Assembly (NCBI RefSeq): GCF_003258595.1
Contig: NZ_QHHQ01000004.1
Coordinates: 558,001-622,000, forward strand
DNA length: 64,000 nucleotides
Reading direction: 5' to 3'
Source: Acuticoccus sediminis
Lineage (GTDB): Bacteria; Pseudomonadota; Alphaproteobacteria; Rhizobiales; Amorphaceae
The position numbers and the translations under genes are program-made. This document shows positions 1 to 10,741 of this stretch, in pieces. Each line of letters begins with the position of its first letter. Position 1 is the stretch's first letter. Under the pieces are notes generated by a model. It was not told where the DNA came from and made no database searches. It saw nothing but the letters and a program-made list of their open reading frames with translations.

Positions 1-227
1 CACCGCGGATGCCGATCCCGCCCCGGTACCCTGCGGCGCGGCGATCATGCCCGCATCGAGAACCGACCCCGTTCGGACGCCAGAAGGCCGGCACCGCCGG
101 GCCTGTCCACCGGCGTGACCGGGGCGGCGGTCCGCACGCGGCCGGTCCCGCCGGCCGGAAGGGCTCGCGGCACCGGTGCGGATGCGATATCCGAGCGGCA
201 TCCGAGAGCCCCCACCCAGAGACCCCC

Positions 228-956
228 ATGCGTGACGAGAACGGCTGGACCGCCTCCGCGGAGGCGTGGATCGCCGACATGAACGGCGACGACGGGGACT
301 GGAGCCGCCAATGCGTCCTCGATGCGCCGATGACGGCGCGCGCGCTCGCCGCACCGGTCGGCCGAATGCTCGACGTCGGCTGCGGCGAGGGGCGGTTCTG
401 CCGGAAGCTGGCGGCGCACGGGATCGCGGCGGTGGGTCTCGACCCGGTGCCGGCCCTGCTGGAGTCCGCCCGCGCGCGGCACCCCGATGGTCCGGGCGGA
501 GCGGGCGCGTACCTGTGCGGCCATGCCGAGGCGCTCCCCTTCGCGGCGAGCAGCTTCGACCTCGTGGTCTCGTACCTGACGCTGATCGACATCGACGATT
601 GCGCCGCGGCGGTCGCGGAGATGAGCCGCGTCCTGACGCCCGGCGGACGGCTGCTGGTCGCGAACCTCGCGCCGCACTTCACCGCCAGCTCCGGCGGGTG
701 GACCGAGGACGCGGAGGGCCATCCGCTATTCTCCATCGACCGGTACTACGAGGCGCGGTCGGAGTGGTTCAGCTGGCGCGGCATCAACGTGCGCAACTGG
801 CACCGGCCGCTGAGCCTCTACATGGAGGCGTTCCTGTCCGCCGGCCTCGCCCTCACCCACTTCGACGAGCCACGTGCGGCCGGCACCGACGAGCGCGCCG
901 TGCGTTACCGGCGCGTCCCCTGGTTCGTGATCATGGAGTGGCGGAAGCCGGCGTGA
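228..956 (+). CDS. class I SAM-dependent methyltransferase
   Basis: The 242-aa product has a Rossmann methyltransferase fold. Motif I, LDVGCGEGR, is at residues 48-56, an acidic LDP follows for the SAM ribose, and LVVSYLTLIDI is near the middle, as in the Methyltransf_11/UbiE-like group. The substrate cannot be read from the sequence. The frame stays open upstream to position 9, but those residues are Arg/Pro-rich and unlike the family, so I start at the ATG at 228. The gene ends 12 bp before the convergent cysS stop, so the two 3' ends nearly meet. Family is secure; function beyond methyl transfer is unknown. Confidence 0.8.
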   Translation: MRDENGWTASAEAWIADMNGDDGDWSRQCVLDAPMTARALAAPVGRMLDVGCGEGRFCRKLAAHGIAAVGLDPVPALLESARARHPDGPGGAGAYLCGHAEALPFAASSFDLVVSYLTLIDIDDCAAAVAEMSRVLTPGGRLLVANLAPHFTASSGGWTEDAEGHPLFSIDRYYEARSEWFSWRGINVRNWHRPLSLYMEAFLSAGLALTHFDEPRAAGTDERAVRYRRVPWFVIMEWRKPA

Positions 957-968
957 CCGGCGCCGCCG

Positions 969-2327
969 TCAGGTCGCGAGGGACCAGGTGGTCGCGGGCC
1001 TGCCGTCGGCGTCCTTGCCGTCCTTGAGGACGACACCCTCGGCCTGGAGCTGATCGCGGATCGCGTCGGCGCGGGCGAAGTCCTTCGCGGCGCGCGCCGC
1101 GAGCCGCTCGGCCACCAGCGCGTCGACGTCGAGCGACAGGCCCGCCGCCTTCTCGGCCACGGCCGCGTCGACCGACGCCCGCACCCGGTCGAGGTCGATG
1201 CCGAGGAGCATGGCGCTCGCGCCGACGCCGGGCGCCCCGGTCCGCGCCATCTCGCCGAGACGGGCGATGGCGAGCGGGGTGTTGAGGTCGTCGGCGAGGG
1301 CGGCCACCACCGCCCCGTCCGCCTCGCCGTCCGCCGAAGGGGCGGCGGCCCAGGCACGCAGCATCGTACGCGCCTCGTCGAGGCGGCGCTCGGTCCAGTC
1401 GATGGGCTGGCGGTACTGCGTCATCAGCATCGCGAGGCGCAGCGTGTCGCCGTCGGCGCTGCCGAGCGCCTGCCGGATGGTGATGAAGTTGCCCTCCGAC
1501 TTCGCCATCTTGCGCCCCTCCACCTGGAGGAAGCCGTTGTGCATCCAGACCGAGGCCATCTCGTCGTGGCCGAAGGCGCAGCAGGTCTGGGCGCGCTCGT
1601 TCTCGTGGTGCGGGAAGGCGAGGTCGATGCCGCCGCCGTGGATGTCGAACTCCTCGCCGAGATAGCGGTGGGCCATCGCCGAGCACTCGATGTGCCAGCC
1701 CGGCCGCCCCTCGACCTCGATGCCGGCGGGGCTCGGCCAGGACGGCTCGCCGGGCGCGGACGGCTTCCACAGCACGAAGTCCATCGCGTCGCGCTTGTAG
1801 GGCGCCACCTCGACGCGCGCGCCGGCCATCATCTCGTCCAGCGAACGCTTGGAGAGCGCGCCGTAGGCGCCGAACGAGGCGACCGCGAAGAGGACGTGCC
1901 CGTCGGCCACGTAGGCGTGGCCCCGCTCTACCAGGCGCTCGATGAGGTCGCGCATCTCGCCGATATTGTCGGTCGCGCGCGGCTCCACCGTCGGCGGCAG
2001 GCAGCCGATGGCGGCGATGTCGGCGTGGAAGTCGGCGAGGGTCGCCTCGGTGAGGTCGCGGATGGAGATGCCGCGCTCGGCGGCGCGCGCGTTGATCTTG
2101 TCGTCGACGTCGGTGACGTTGCGCACGTAGGTGACGTGGCCGTCGCCGTAGCGCGCGCGCAGCAGGCGGAAGAGCACGTCGAAGACGATGATGGGGCGCG
2201 CGTTGCCGATGTGGGCGAAGTCGTAGACCGTCGGACCACACACATAGAGACGCACGTTCCGGGGGTCGCGCGGGACGAACGGAGCCTTGCGGCGGGTGCG
2301 TGTGTCGTAGAGGACAATGTCGGTCAT
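969..2327 (-). CDS. cysS: cysteinyl-tRNA synthetase
   Basis: This 452-aa class I aminoacyl-tRNA synthetase charges tRNA-Cys in the cytoplasm. The zinc-ligand Cys30 sits in [10 protein letters not shown], the HIGH-type motif HIGN is at 39-42, and the KMSKS-type loop KMAKS is at 273-277. WHIECSAM (211-218) and the HHENE segment near 240 are the other expected CysRS active-site and zinc elements. Length is normal for the family. The gene is monocistronic, convergent with the methyltransferase and divergent from a small membrane-protein gene, leaving about 200 bp for its promoter. Confidence 0.97.
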   Translation of the reverse strand: MTDIVLYDTRTRRKAPFVPRDPRNVRLYVCGPTVYDFAHIGNARPIIVFDVLFRLLRARYGDGHVTYVRNVTDVDDKINARAAERGISIRDLTEATLADFHADIAAIGCLPPTVEPRATDNIGEMRDLIERLVERGHAYVADGHVLFAVASFGAYGALSKRSLDEMMAGARVEVAPYKRDAMDFVLWKPSAPGEPSWPSPAGIEVEGRPGWHIECSAMAHRYLGEEFDIHGGGIDLAFPHHENERAQTCCAFGHDEMASVWMHNGFLQVEGRKMAKSEGNFITIRQALGSADGDTLRLAMLMTQYRQPIDWTERRLDEARTMLRAWAAAPSADGEADGAVVAALADDLNTPLAIARLGEMARTGAPGVGASAMLLGIDLDRVRASVDAAVAEKAAGLSLDVDALVAERLAARAAKDFARADAIRDQLQAEGVVLKDGKDADGRPATTWSLAT

Positions 2328-2423
2328 GTGGCGCGGTTATCCCGGCCACGGGCGGCGTGCAACATATTGTTTACGCCAACTTCGCGCGATTGTGGCGATA
2401 CCGTGAGGATGACGTTCACCCGA

Positions 2424-2452
2424 TTGCCCGTAAAGCCAATCACGCGTAATAC
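2424..2452 (+). promoter_or_regulatory. weak sigma70-like promoter for the small membrane-protein gene
   Basis: TTGCCC (2424-2429) and TAATAC (2447-2452) are separated by 17 bp, upstream of the small gene at 2525. Matches to consensus are partial (4/6 and 3/6), so this is a suggestion only. Confidence 0.25.
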
Positions 2453-2524
2453 GCAAGAAACGGCCCGTTACACGGCTTGATTGACCAGCTGTGTAGCAAC
2501 ATCTTAAAATTGAGGGCAGCCGAG

Positions 2525-2692
2525 ATGGGAAAGTGTGTAAGCGCGATGGCCGCGTTCGCGGTTCTGATCGTGATGATCGTCGGGCCGCTTTATGCCGCGG
2601 TGAGCGGCTCTCATTCGTTCTCTGACGGAAGCCGCTGCACGATGGGCCAGATCGGCTGTGATACGCCGGAACGCGAGTCGTTTCCGAGCTGA
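2525..2692 (+). CDS. small single-pass membrane protein, unknown
   Basis: A 55-aa product with a short basic N-terminus, one hydrophobic segment at about residues 8-25 and a polar tail with two cysteines (CTMGQIGCDT). This fits an N-in membrane or exported peptide. An in-frame TTG at 2477 would add 16 residues, but the ATG gives a cleaner membrane anchor. I do not recognise the family. Coding status is supported by a possible promoter upstream and a hairpin just after the stop, and remains moderate. Confidence 0.45.
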   Translation: MGKCVSAMAAFAVLIVMIVGPLYAAVSGSHSFSDGSRCTMGQIGCDTPERESFPS

Positions 2693-2703
2693 AGACAGCG
2701 CTT

Positions 2704-2723
2704 CGGGGCCGGTGACGGCCCCG
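2704..2723. terminator. GC-rich hairpin after the small gene
   Basis: CGGGGCC and GGCCCCG form a 7-bp stem around a 6-nt loop, 11 bp after the stop at 2692. There is no U-tract, so it is terminator-like at best. Confidence 0.3.
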
Positions 2724-2754
2724 AGAGCGACGCGATACTGATGCGATATTCAGG

Positions 2755-2913
2755 TTACCTGCGGGCGATGACCCACACCGCGTGAATGATGCCGGGGATG
2801 TATCCGAGCAGGGTCAGGAGGATGTTCAGCCAGAACTGAAGTCCCAATCCGACCTGCAGGAAGACACCGAGCGGCGGCAGCAAGATAGCCAGCAATACGC
2901 GAACGACGTCCAT
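2755..2913 (-). CDS. YqaE/Pmp3 family membrane peptide
   Basis: The 52-aa, almost wholly hydrophobic product has two membrane helices. The first holds the LLPPLGVFLQVG pattern typical of Pmp3/YqaE/UPF0057 proteins, and the second ends GYIPGIIHAVWVI. In yeast and plants these peptides affect membrane potential and cation tolerance; the bacterial role is mostly described as stress-associated. The ATG at 2913 is preceded by AGGAG at a good distance. The frame continues upstream but the extension is Arg/Gly-rich noise. The gene lies alone between cysS and ntrC. Confidence 0.85.
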   Translation of the reverse strand: MDVVRVLLAILLPPLGVFLQVGLGLQFWLNILLTLLGYIPGIIHAVWVIARR

Positions 2914-3348
2914 GGTTGCACTCCTGTAGCTCTCTGCGAACAGAACGATCCAACCGCCGAAAAGATCCGTAAAACCTGCGACTTTTTGCGTAGCTGGTAG
3001 CGCCGCGCCTCCGGCCGCCCGCTTTCGGCGCCCGCCATGGCCCCCGACGGGGCGTCGGCTGACACGCGCCCGCGCCGTCGATCCGCCTCCCCCATCCAGT
3101 CCCGGCCCCACCCCGCCACCCGTCTCGGGACGCTCGCGCGGGCATGCGGCGTATGGGCGGGAGCGCAGGATCCGGTGCCCGCGCGCTGGACCGACCGGGG
3201 CCCGGAATGGAAATGGGGCAGCCATCAAGGTGCTGCCCCATTCCCTCGCCAAGTATTAAATCTTCGTAACCGGCGGGGCCGGCCTTCGGCACTTCGCAGC
3301 AGCGTCCGGCGGCAGTTCGATGCCGGTCGCCGCGCGCGGCCCGACCCG
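2914..3348. other. 435-bp intergenic region between yqaE and ntrC
   Basis: No convincing gene. It holds the yqaE leader (an AT-rich patch near 2945-2995 may contain its promoter) and a strong hairpin at 3212-3242. The rest is GC-rich with no repeat I can see. Confidence 0.5.
3212..3242 (-). terminator. strong hairpin downstream of ntrC
   Basis: AATGGGGCAGC and GCTGCCCCATT form a perfect 11-bp stem around a 9-nt loop, 107 bp past the ntrC stop. On the minus strand it is followed by a short T-containing stretch, so it is a plausible operon terminator. Confidence 0.55.
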
Positions 3349-4790
<1,442 letters not shown>

Positions 4791-4794
<4 letters not shown>

Positions 4795-5891
4795 GGGGTC
4801 ACTCTCTCACTTCCTTCATATGCGGGCATCAGGATGCGCACCGTGGTACCGGCGTTCGAATCGATCTCGATGACGCCGCCATGGTCGCCGACGATCTTGG
4901 CCACCAGCGCGAGGCCGAGGCCCGTGCCGTTGGTCTTCGTCGTCACGAAAGGTTCGAAGAGATGCGGGACCAGGTCCTCCGGGACACCGGGCCCGTTGTC
5001 CTTGACGCAGAACTCCAGCGGCAGGGATACCTTGTGCGGCGAGCCGGGAGCGGCGACGCGCATCCCCGGCCTGAACGCCGTCGTGAGCGTGATGATGCCA
5101 CCCTCCTGATCGGACAGCGCCTCGGCCGCGTTCTTCACCAGGTTGAGGAACACCTGGATGAGCTGGTCGTGGTTCGCATTGACCGGCGGCAGCGACGGGT
5201 CGTACGCCTTGCGGATCTCGAGGTGGCTGGCGAACCCGGACGCCGCGAGGCGCTCGACGTGGTCCAGCACGGTGTGGATGTTGACCGGGGCGCGCTGCAC
5301 GGGACGCGCGTCGCCGAACACCTCCATGCGGTCGACGAGCTTGACGATCCGGTCGGTCTCGGCGGTGATCAGCCGGGCGAGCGCGCGGTCGTCCTCGTCG
5401 AGGGTCGGCTCGATCAGCTGCGCCGCGCCGCGGATGCCGGACAGCGGGTTGCGGATCTCGTGCGCCAGCATCGCCGCGAGGCCCGTCACGGAGCGCGCGG
5501 CGGCCCGCGAGGTCAGCGCGCGGTCGATCTTGTCGGCCATCGACGGCCGGTCGAGCGTCAGGACAACCATCTGCGGGTCTTCGGGGAGCGGCATCGCGTG
5601 GATGTCCACCACCTGGCCCTGCCCTAGACGGGGCGAGGAGAGGTCGACCCGGTACTCGACGAGCCCGGCGCCCGCCTGCCGCACCTTCGCGGGCAGCGAC
5701 AGCAGCGGGCTGCCGAACGGCACGAACCGGTCGAGCGGCTTCTTCTGCAGGTGCGCCATCGAGGCGCCGAAGAAGGCCTCCGCGGCGTCGTTGGCGGAGA
5801 TGATCTCGTCGTCCGGCCCCAGCACGACGATGGCGTGCGGGAGCGCGTTGAGGATGGCCGACGGCGTTACGCGGCGAGCGGCGGCGGTCAT
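4791..5891 (-). CDS. ntrB: nitrogen regulation sensor kinase NtrB
   Basis: A 366-aa soluble histidine kinase partner of NtrC. A PAS domain spans about residues 8-110. The dimerisation and phospho-acceptor helix has His144 in AHEIRNPL. The ATPase domain carries the N box (LVKNAAEAL), DNGPGVP and a GTGLGLALV lid. I chose the ATG at 5891, which overlaps the dusB stop by ATGA, because the longer open frame upstream reads antisense-like Arg-rich sequence over dusB. PII, not encoded here, normally tunes its kinase/phosphatase balance. Confidence 0.95.
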
Positions 5892-6886
5892 GCGGCGGCC
5901 TTCAGGGTTGCGCCGTCGGCCGCTGCGAACAGCGCATCGATGGCTCGGAGGGCCTCGGCAGGCGCCTCCGCGGTGAGTGCGGCTTTGCGCAGCGCGGCGG
6001 GCGCTGCGACATGGTCGGCGTAGGCGGCGGTGTGCTTGCGCATCAGGCGAAGGCCCAGCGCCGGGCCGGCATGCTCGAGGAGCAGTTCGGCATGTTCGCG
6101 CGCCAGCGCGCCGATCTCGCCGGCGGACCGCGGCACGGCGGGCCGGCGGCGCCCGTCGAGGTCGGCGCTGACGACACCCGGGAGCCACGGCGCCCCGAGC
6201 GCGGCCCGGCCGATCATCACCATGTCCGCCCCGCTCGCGGCCAGCGCGGCCCGGGCGGTCGGCGTGTCGACGATGTCGCCGTTGGCGGTGAGCGGCACCG
6301 TCACAGCCTCGCGTGTCGCACGGATCGCCCGCCAGTCGGCGGTGCCCGTGTAGCGCTGGCAGCGGGTGCGGCCGTGGACGGTGATCGCCACGGCGCCCGC
6401 GTCGACGGCGCGGCGGGCAAGCTCCGGCGCGCTCAGCGTGACGCGGTCATAGCCGAGGCGCATCTTCACCGTGACCGGGACGCTGACCGCGGACACCGTC
6501 GCCGCGACGAGGCTCGCGGCGTGCACCGGGTCCCGCATCAGCGCCGAGCCGGCCCAGCCGCCGACGACGCGCTTGGCGGGACATCCCATGTTGATGTCGA
6601 TGATGTGGGCACCGGCCGCCTCGGCGATCCGCGCGGCCTCGGCGAGATCGTGCGGCCGGCAGCCGGCGAGTTGTACACAGTGAACATCGAGACCGCGGCC
6701 TTCGAGTTTCAGCCGCGTCTCCGCTTCGCGGGCGACCAGGCGGTCGCTCGCCACCATCTCGCTGATGACAAGTCCGGCACCGTAGCGGGCGGCGAGCTGG
6801 CGAAATGGCCAGTCGCTGACACCCGACATCGGCGCCAGCGTCGCGCGTCCCGCGAGGGTAACGTTGCCGACGGCACACTCATTCAT
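5888..6886 (-). CDS. dusB: tRNA-dihydrouridine synthase (NifR3 type)
   Basis: The 332-aa FMN enzyme reduces uridines in the tRNA D-loop. It has the TIM-barrel start LAPMSGVSD and the family active-site Cys102 in [15 protein letters not shown] segment in the phosphate-binding region and NGDI follow. It is first gene of the dusB-ntrB-ntrC operon, a conserved arrangement in Alphaproteobacteria (historically nifR3-ntrB-ntrC), and its stop overlaps the ntrB start by 4 bp. The region 6887-7222 must hold its promoter. Confidence 0.95.
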   Translation of the reverse strand: MNECAVGNVTLAGRATLAPMSGVSDWPFRQLAARYGAGLVISEMVASDRLVAREAETRLKLEGRGLDVHCVQLAGCRPHDLAEAARIAEAAGAHIIDINMGCPAKRVVGGWAGSALMRDPVHAASLVAATVSAVSVPVTVKMRLGYDRVTLSAPELARRAVDAGAVAITVHGRTRCQRYTGTADWRAIRATREAVTVPLTANGDIVDTPTARAALAASGADMVMIGRAALGAPWLPGVVSADLDGRRRPAVPRSAGEIGALAREHAELLLEHAGPALGLRLMRKHTAAYADHVAAPAALRKAALTAEAPAEALRAIDALFAAADGATLKAAA

Positions 6887-7222
6887 ATTTGGTTGGGCAC
6901 CTCTGCGGCCTCACGGTGCTCATCTTTTGACCATGACACCAAAGTTGGCAAGTCCGTGTTGAACCGTTGAGGGGAAAACCTGTTTCGAGACCGATGAGCG
7001 GATCCCTTGTGCAGCGTCTGCCTGAAACGCCGCCGCCGTGCACCGCCGCCATCTGCCCGCATCCTCCGCACTGTCCGCGACGGCGCATCGGATTGCCCAA
7101 CGGGGCGCCATATCTAAGGTCGCAAAATGGTCTTGGGTACCCACCCTGCGTCGCTCCCCACCGCTGATCTGGCCCGCGCGTGGCGGATGGCGCGTCGTCG
7201 CGGGGCGGGCTATGACGCCGCC
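6887..7222. other. 336-bp divergent promoter region dusB / ispDF
   Basis: It separates the minus-strand dusB-ntrBC operon from the plus-strand ispDF-pncC operon and so must contain both promoters. I see no gene, no clear operator palindrome and no NtrC-type site that I would defend. Confidence 0.5.
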
Positions 7223-7225
7223 ATG

Positions 7226-8374
7226 ATGCCCATCGACGCGATCATCGTTGCAGCCGGCCGCGGCACCCGCCTCGGCGGGGCGCTTCCCAAGCAGTACCTG
7301 CCCCTTGGGTCACGCACGATCGTCGCCCGCGCCGTCGACGCCTTTTTGGACCATCCGGTCATCCGGGACGTCGTCGTCGTGATCGCCGAGGGCGACGAGG
7401 AGCGGCTCGGGGCGGCGCTCGCCGACCGGCCGCGTGCCGTCCGGGTCGTCCATGGCGGCGAGACGCGGCAGGCCTCCGTCGCGAGGGGCCTCGACGCCCT
7501 CCCCGCTGCCGATCCCGCCGCCGGAGTGATGGTCCACGACGCCGCGAGGCCGTTCGTCTCGGCCGCCGTCATCGACCGCGTGGCGGCGGCGCTCGCGCAG
7601 TCGGCCGCCGTCATCCCGGCGGTCCCCGTCGCGGACACGCTGAAGCGCGTGGACGGCTCGGAGGTTGTCGCCACCGTCGACCGCAGCGCCCTCGTCCAGG
7701 TGCAGACCCCGCAGGGTTTCCACGTCGCGGCCCTGCGCGCCGCCCACGCCGCCGCGCGGGAGAGCGCCACCGACGATGCCGGCCTCGTCGAAGCCCAGGG
7801 AGGCCGCGTGACCACCGTTCCCGGCGAACGCACCAACTTCAAGATCACCACCGAGGATGACCTCGCCGTCGCCAGGGCGAGCCTCCTCGAGGTGCCGGTC
7901 GTCGGCCACGGCTTCGACGTCCACCGCCTCGAGAAGGGCGGGCCGATGATCATCGGCGGCCTCGTCCTCGACGTTCCCATGCGCCTGCAGGGCCATTCGG
8001 ACGCCGACGTCGCCCTGCACGCGATCACCGACGCCCTCTTCGGCGCCATCGGCGACGGCGACATCGGCCACCACTTCCCGCCCAGCGACGAGGCCTGGCG
8101 CGGGGCGGCGTCGGACCGGTTCCTCGCCTACGCCGCCGACCGCGTGCGCAAGGCGGGCGGGCGGATCGTCCATATCGACCTCACAATCATGTGCGAACGA
8201 CCCAAGATCGGTCCGGTTCGCGAGGCGATGCGGGCGCGGATCGCCGAGATCGTCGCCGTCCCCGTGACCGCCGTGTCAGTGAAGGCGACGACCACGGAGC
8301 GGCTCGGCTTCACCGGGCGCGGCGAAGGCATCGCCGCGCAGGCGACCGCCACAGTGCTGAGGAGCATGGAATGA
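7226..8374 (+). CDS. ispDF: bifunctional IspD/IspF, MEP pathway
   Basis: A 382-aa fusion. The N-terminal half is the CDP-ME synthase IspD: AAGRGTRLGG near residues 9-18 with KQYLPLG after it. From about residue 223 it is the MECDP synthase IspF: metal ligands Asp231 and His233 in FDVHRLE, GHSDADVALHAI, and TTERLGFTGRGEG at the end. It supplies steps 2 and 4 of the MEP route to isoprenoids, and dxs at 14,959 supplies step 1. Fusion of the two is common in Alphaproteobacteria. Adjacent ATGs at 7223 and 7226 both serve as starts. The stop overlaps pncC by ATGA. Confidence 0.96.
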   Translation: MPIDAIIVAAGRGTRLGGALPKQYLPLGSRTIVARAVDAFLDHPVIRDVVVVIAEGDEERLGAALADRPRAVRVVHGGETRQASVARGLDALPAADPAAGVMVHDAARPFVSAAVIDRVAAALAQSAAVIPAVPVADTLKRVDGSEVVATVDRSALVQVQTPQGFHVAALRAAHAAARESATDDAGLVEAQGGRVTTVPGERTNFKITTEDDLAVARASLLEVPVVGHGFDVHRLEKGGPMIIGGLVLDVPMRLQGHSDADVALHAITDALFGAIGDGDIGHHFPPSDEAWRGAASDRFLAYAADRVRKAGGRIVHIDLTIMCERPKIGPVREAMRARIAEIVAVPVTAVSVKATTTERLGFTGRGEGIAAQATATVLRSME

Positions 8375-8871
8375 TCGACGACGACATCCGCGAGCGCGCC
8401 GAGGCCCTCCTGACCGCAGCGCGCGAGGCCGGCGTCATGGTGGTCACGTGCGAATCGTGCACCGGCGGGCTGATCTCCGGCTCCCTCACCGCCATTGCCG
8501 GCTCGTCGGACGTGGTCGAGGGCGGCTTCGTCACCTACTCCAACAGCGCCAAGATCCGCCTCGGCGTGCCCGAATCGCTGATCGAGGCGCACGGCGCCGT
8601 CAGCGAGGAGGTCGCCCGCGCCATGGCCGAGGCGGCCCGCGACCGCTCCGGCGCCGCGCCCAACCTCGTCAGCGTCTCGGTGACCGGCGTCGCCGGACCG
8701 GGCGGGGGAAGCGCCGAGAAGCCCGTCGGACTGGTCCATTTCGCCGCAGCGGCGGCAGGCGCGACCGTCCACCGGGAGTGCCGCTTCGGCGATATCGGCC
8801 GCGATTCCGTGCGCAAGACGAGCGTCCTCGAGGCGCTCAACCTGCTCGACGGCCTGATCGCGCCGGAATAA
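8371..8871 (+). CDS. pncC: CinA C-terminal type nicotinamide-nucleotide amidase
   Basis: A 166-aa stand-alone CinA C-terminal domain. TCESCTGGLISG near the N-terminus and SVTGVAGPGGGS with KPVGLVH in the second half are the family signatures. Enzymes of this family deamidate NMN to NaMN in NAD recycling. The cinA N-terminal MocF-like domain is absent, which is usual for Alphaproteobacteria. It is coupled to ispDF by a 4-bp ATGA overlap, a conserved gene pair. Confidence 0.92.
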   Translation: MIDDDIRERAEALLTAAREAGVMVVTCESCTGGLISGSLTAIAGSSDVVEGGFVTYSNSAKIRLGVPESLIEAHGAVSEEVARAMAEAARDRSGAAPNLVSVSVTGVAGPGGGSAEKPVGLVHFAAAAAGATVHRECRFGDIGRDSVRKTSVLEALNLLDGLIAPE

Positions 8872-8937
8872 CTGCGCAGCGCGCCGGGACCGATCTTCCC
8901 CGGCCCGGCGTTGATGTCCCGCAAAGGAGCGTCACCG

Positions 8938-9435
8938 GTGAACTGGCCCATCCTCGCGATTTTTATATTTGCAACGCTCCTGGCGGCCGCGACCGGGGCC
9001 TACTTCCGCCCCGGCCAATGGTACCGAACCCTCGCCAAGCCCGCATGGACGCCGCCGAATTGGGCGTTTCCTGTTGCGTGGACCATTATTTACGCGATGA
9101 TTGCTTCGGCCGGATATGTCTTCACAGTTGCTGCGACGCCCGCCGAACGCGTCGTCCCGCTAACGGTTTTCGGAATTCAGCTCGCCCTCAATGCCGCTTG
9201 GTCGCCGTTGTTTTTCGGCGCGCATCGGATGGGATGGGCGCTAGCTGACATTCTTGTAATGATTGTCGCGATAGCTGCGACGATTGTCCTATTTACGCAA
9301 ATTTCCCCTGTGAGCGGGGCGCTTTTACTCCCCTATCTCGTGTGGTCAGCCTTTGCTTCGTACCTGAACTACACTATCTTGCGGCTCAATGACCCGCGGC
9401 GCCGAGCCGCGATCAGACAATCAGCGGCAGGGTGA
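8938..9435 (+). CDS. tspO: TspO/MBR tryptophan-rich sensory protein
   Basis: A 165-aa five-helix membrane protein. The loop PGQWYRTLAKPAWTPPNWAF, the WTIIYAMIA helix and AWSPLFFG are diagnostic for the TspO/translocator family, which binds porphyrins and in Rhodobacter modulates photosynthesis and tetrapyrrole genes. I start at GTG 8938 because AAAGGAG at 8923-8929 is placed 8 nt before it. The TTG and ATG further upstream lack this. A small gene begins 3 bp after the stop, and a CrtE-type synthase follows. Confidence 0.92.
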   Translation: MNWPILAIFIFATLLAAATGAYFRPGQWYRTLAKPAWTPPNWAFPVAWTIIYAMIASAGYVFTVAATPAERVVPLTVFGIQLALNAAWSPLFFGAHRMGWALADILVMIVAIAATIVLFTQISPVSGALLLPYLVWSAFASYLNYTILRLNDPRRRAAIRQSAAG

Positions 9436-9438
9436 TCC

Positions 9439-9579
9439 ATGGATATGAACCTGGTCGTGTTGCTCGAGATCCTGTTGATCGCCGGCAGCCTTTTGACCTT
9501 TGCGGCATGCGAATTGCGCGATGCGCGTCGCAGCCTGTCGAGGGCGAAGGTCGATAGCCGAACCCGCAACGCGAATTGA
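9439..9579 (+). CDS. small membrane-anchored peptide after tspO
   Basis: A 46-aa frame starting ATG 3 bp after the tspO stop. The N-terminal 24 residues form one hydrophobic helix (MNLVVLLEILLIAGSLL), followed by a basic tail rich in Arg. The close spacing suggests it belongs to the tspO transcript. I do not recognise a family, and it may be a taxon-restricted membrane peptide. Confidence 0.5.
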   Translation: MDMNLVVLLEILLIAGSLLTFAACELRDARRSLSRAKVDSRTRNAN

Positions 9580-9613
9580 CCGATCGGTTTGTTTTGAGAC
9601 AAACCGATAAGCG

Positions 9614-10492
9614 ATGACACAAACCGCCGGATCGGACCTTACCAGAAGAGTCGAGGACGCTATCCGGCGGCACATCGCGGGGCGATGCGCCCCACCCCGC
9701 CTCGGACGCGCGATCGAGGACGCCATGCTCGCAGGCGGTTCCCGCGTCCGGCCCCGCTTCGCCCTCGGCGTCGCGCTGGCCTGCGGCGATGACCGCCCCT
9801 CCCTCTCCGACGCCGCGGCTGCCGCCATCGAGTGCCTGCACGCCGCCTCGCTCGTCCACGACGACCTTCCCTGCTTCGACGACGCCGCCATCCGCCGCGG
9901 TCGCCCCTCCATCCACGTCGCCCATGGCGAGGCGCTGGCGGTCCTGACCGGCGACGCCCTCATCGTCATGGCCTTCCAGGTCCTCGCCGACGTCGGCGAC
10001 ATCGCGGCCGAGCGGCTGCCGTGCATGCTGGCGGCGCTGTCCGCCTCGGCCGGCGTGCCGCGCGGCCTCGTCAGCGGACAGGCGATGGAGTGCGAGGAGA
10101 CGGCCGACCTCGACGCCTACCACGCCGCCAAGACCGGGGCGCTGTTCGAGGCGGCCGGCGCGCTCGGCGCCGCCGCGTCGGGCGGCGAGACCGCCGTCTG
10201 GCGCCGGGTCGGCGCCCGGCTCGGCGCGGCCTACCAGGTCGCCGACGACATCCACGACGCGCTCGGCCTCGGCGGCGAGGGCAAGCCAACCGGCCAGGAC
10301 GGCCTGCACGAGCGCCCCAACGCCGTCTCCAGCAGCGGGATGGACGGCGCCGTCACGCTGCTGCGCCGCCACCTCGACGACGCCATCGATGCGATCCCGG
10401 GTGGTGACGACGCTGACTCCCTTCGGGCCCTGATTCGCGAACAGACCGGCCGCTTCCTCCCCGCCGAGCTCGCCGCGCAGATCAGCGCATAG
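9614..10492 (+). CDS. crtE: CrtE-type geranylgeranyl diphosphate synthase
   Basis: A 292-aa trans-prenyltransferase that condenses isopentenyl diphosphate onto allylic primers. The first aspartate-rich motif DDLPCFD is at 83-89 and the second, DDIHD, at 211-215. VALACGDD, CLHAASLVHDDLP, AYHAAKTGALF and NERPNAV track the photosynthetic-type CrtE proteins of purple bacteria better than IspA as I recall them, so GGPP for carotenoids or (bacterio)chlorophyll-type tails is the likely product. Being next to tspO supports that. Product chain length cannot be proven from sequence; farnesyl diphosphate synthase is the alternative. Confidence 0.75.
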   Translation: MTQTAGSDLTRRVEDAIRRHIAGRCAPPRLGRAIEDAMLAGGSRVRPRFALGVALACGDDRPSLSDAAAAAIECLHAASLVHDDLPCFDDAAIRRGRPSIHVAHGEALAVLTGDALIVMAFQVLADVGDIAAERLPCMLAALSASAGVPRGLVSGQAMECEETADLDAYHAAKTGALFEAAGALGAAASGGETAVWRRVGARLGAAYQVADDIHDALGLGGEGKPTGQDGLHERPNAVSSSGMDGAVTLLRRHLDDAIDAIPGGDDADSLRALIREQTGRFLPAELAAQISA

Positions 10493-10741
10493 GCCCCTCA
10501 CCACGCCTCACGGCAGCCGGTGCCTCCCGACGGCCCCGCGGCACATTCAAATTTCCGTGCGCCGGACCGGCGAAGCCTCGGAGTCCATTGCCGGATCGTG
10601 CCGTCGCGGCAACAATTGCGGCGAATCGAAAGCGCTGACGGATCAAATGGCCGCAAGCGACATTTGATTGCGCGCTATCCACGATAAGATGGCCCCGCGA
10701 AACGTTCGGGCGCGTCACCCTCTTGAAGGACCAGCCAAAGC

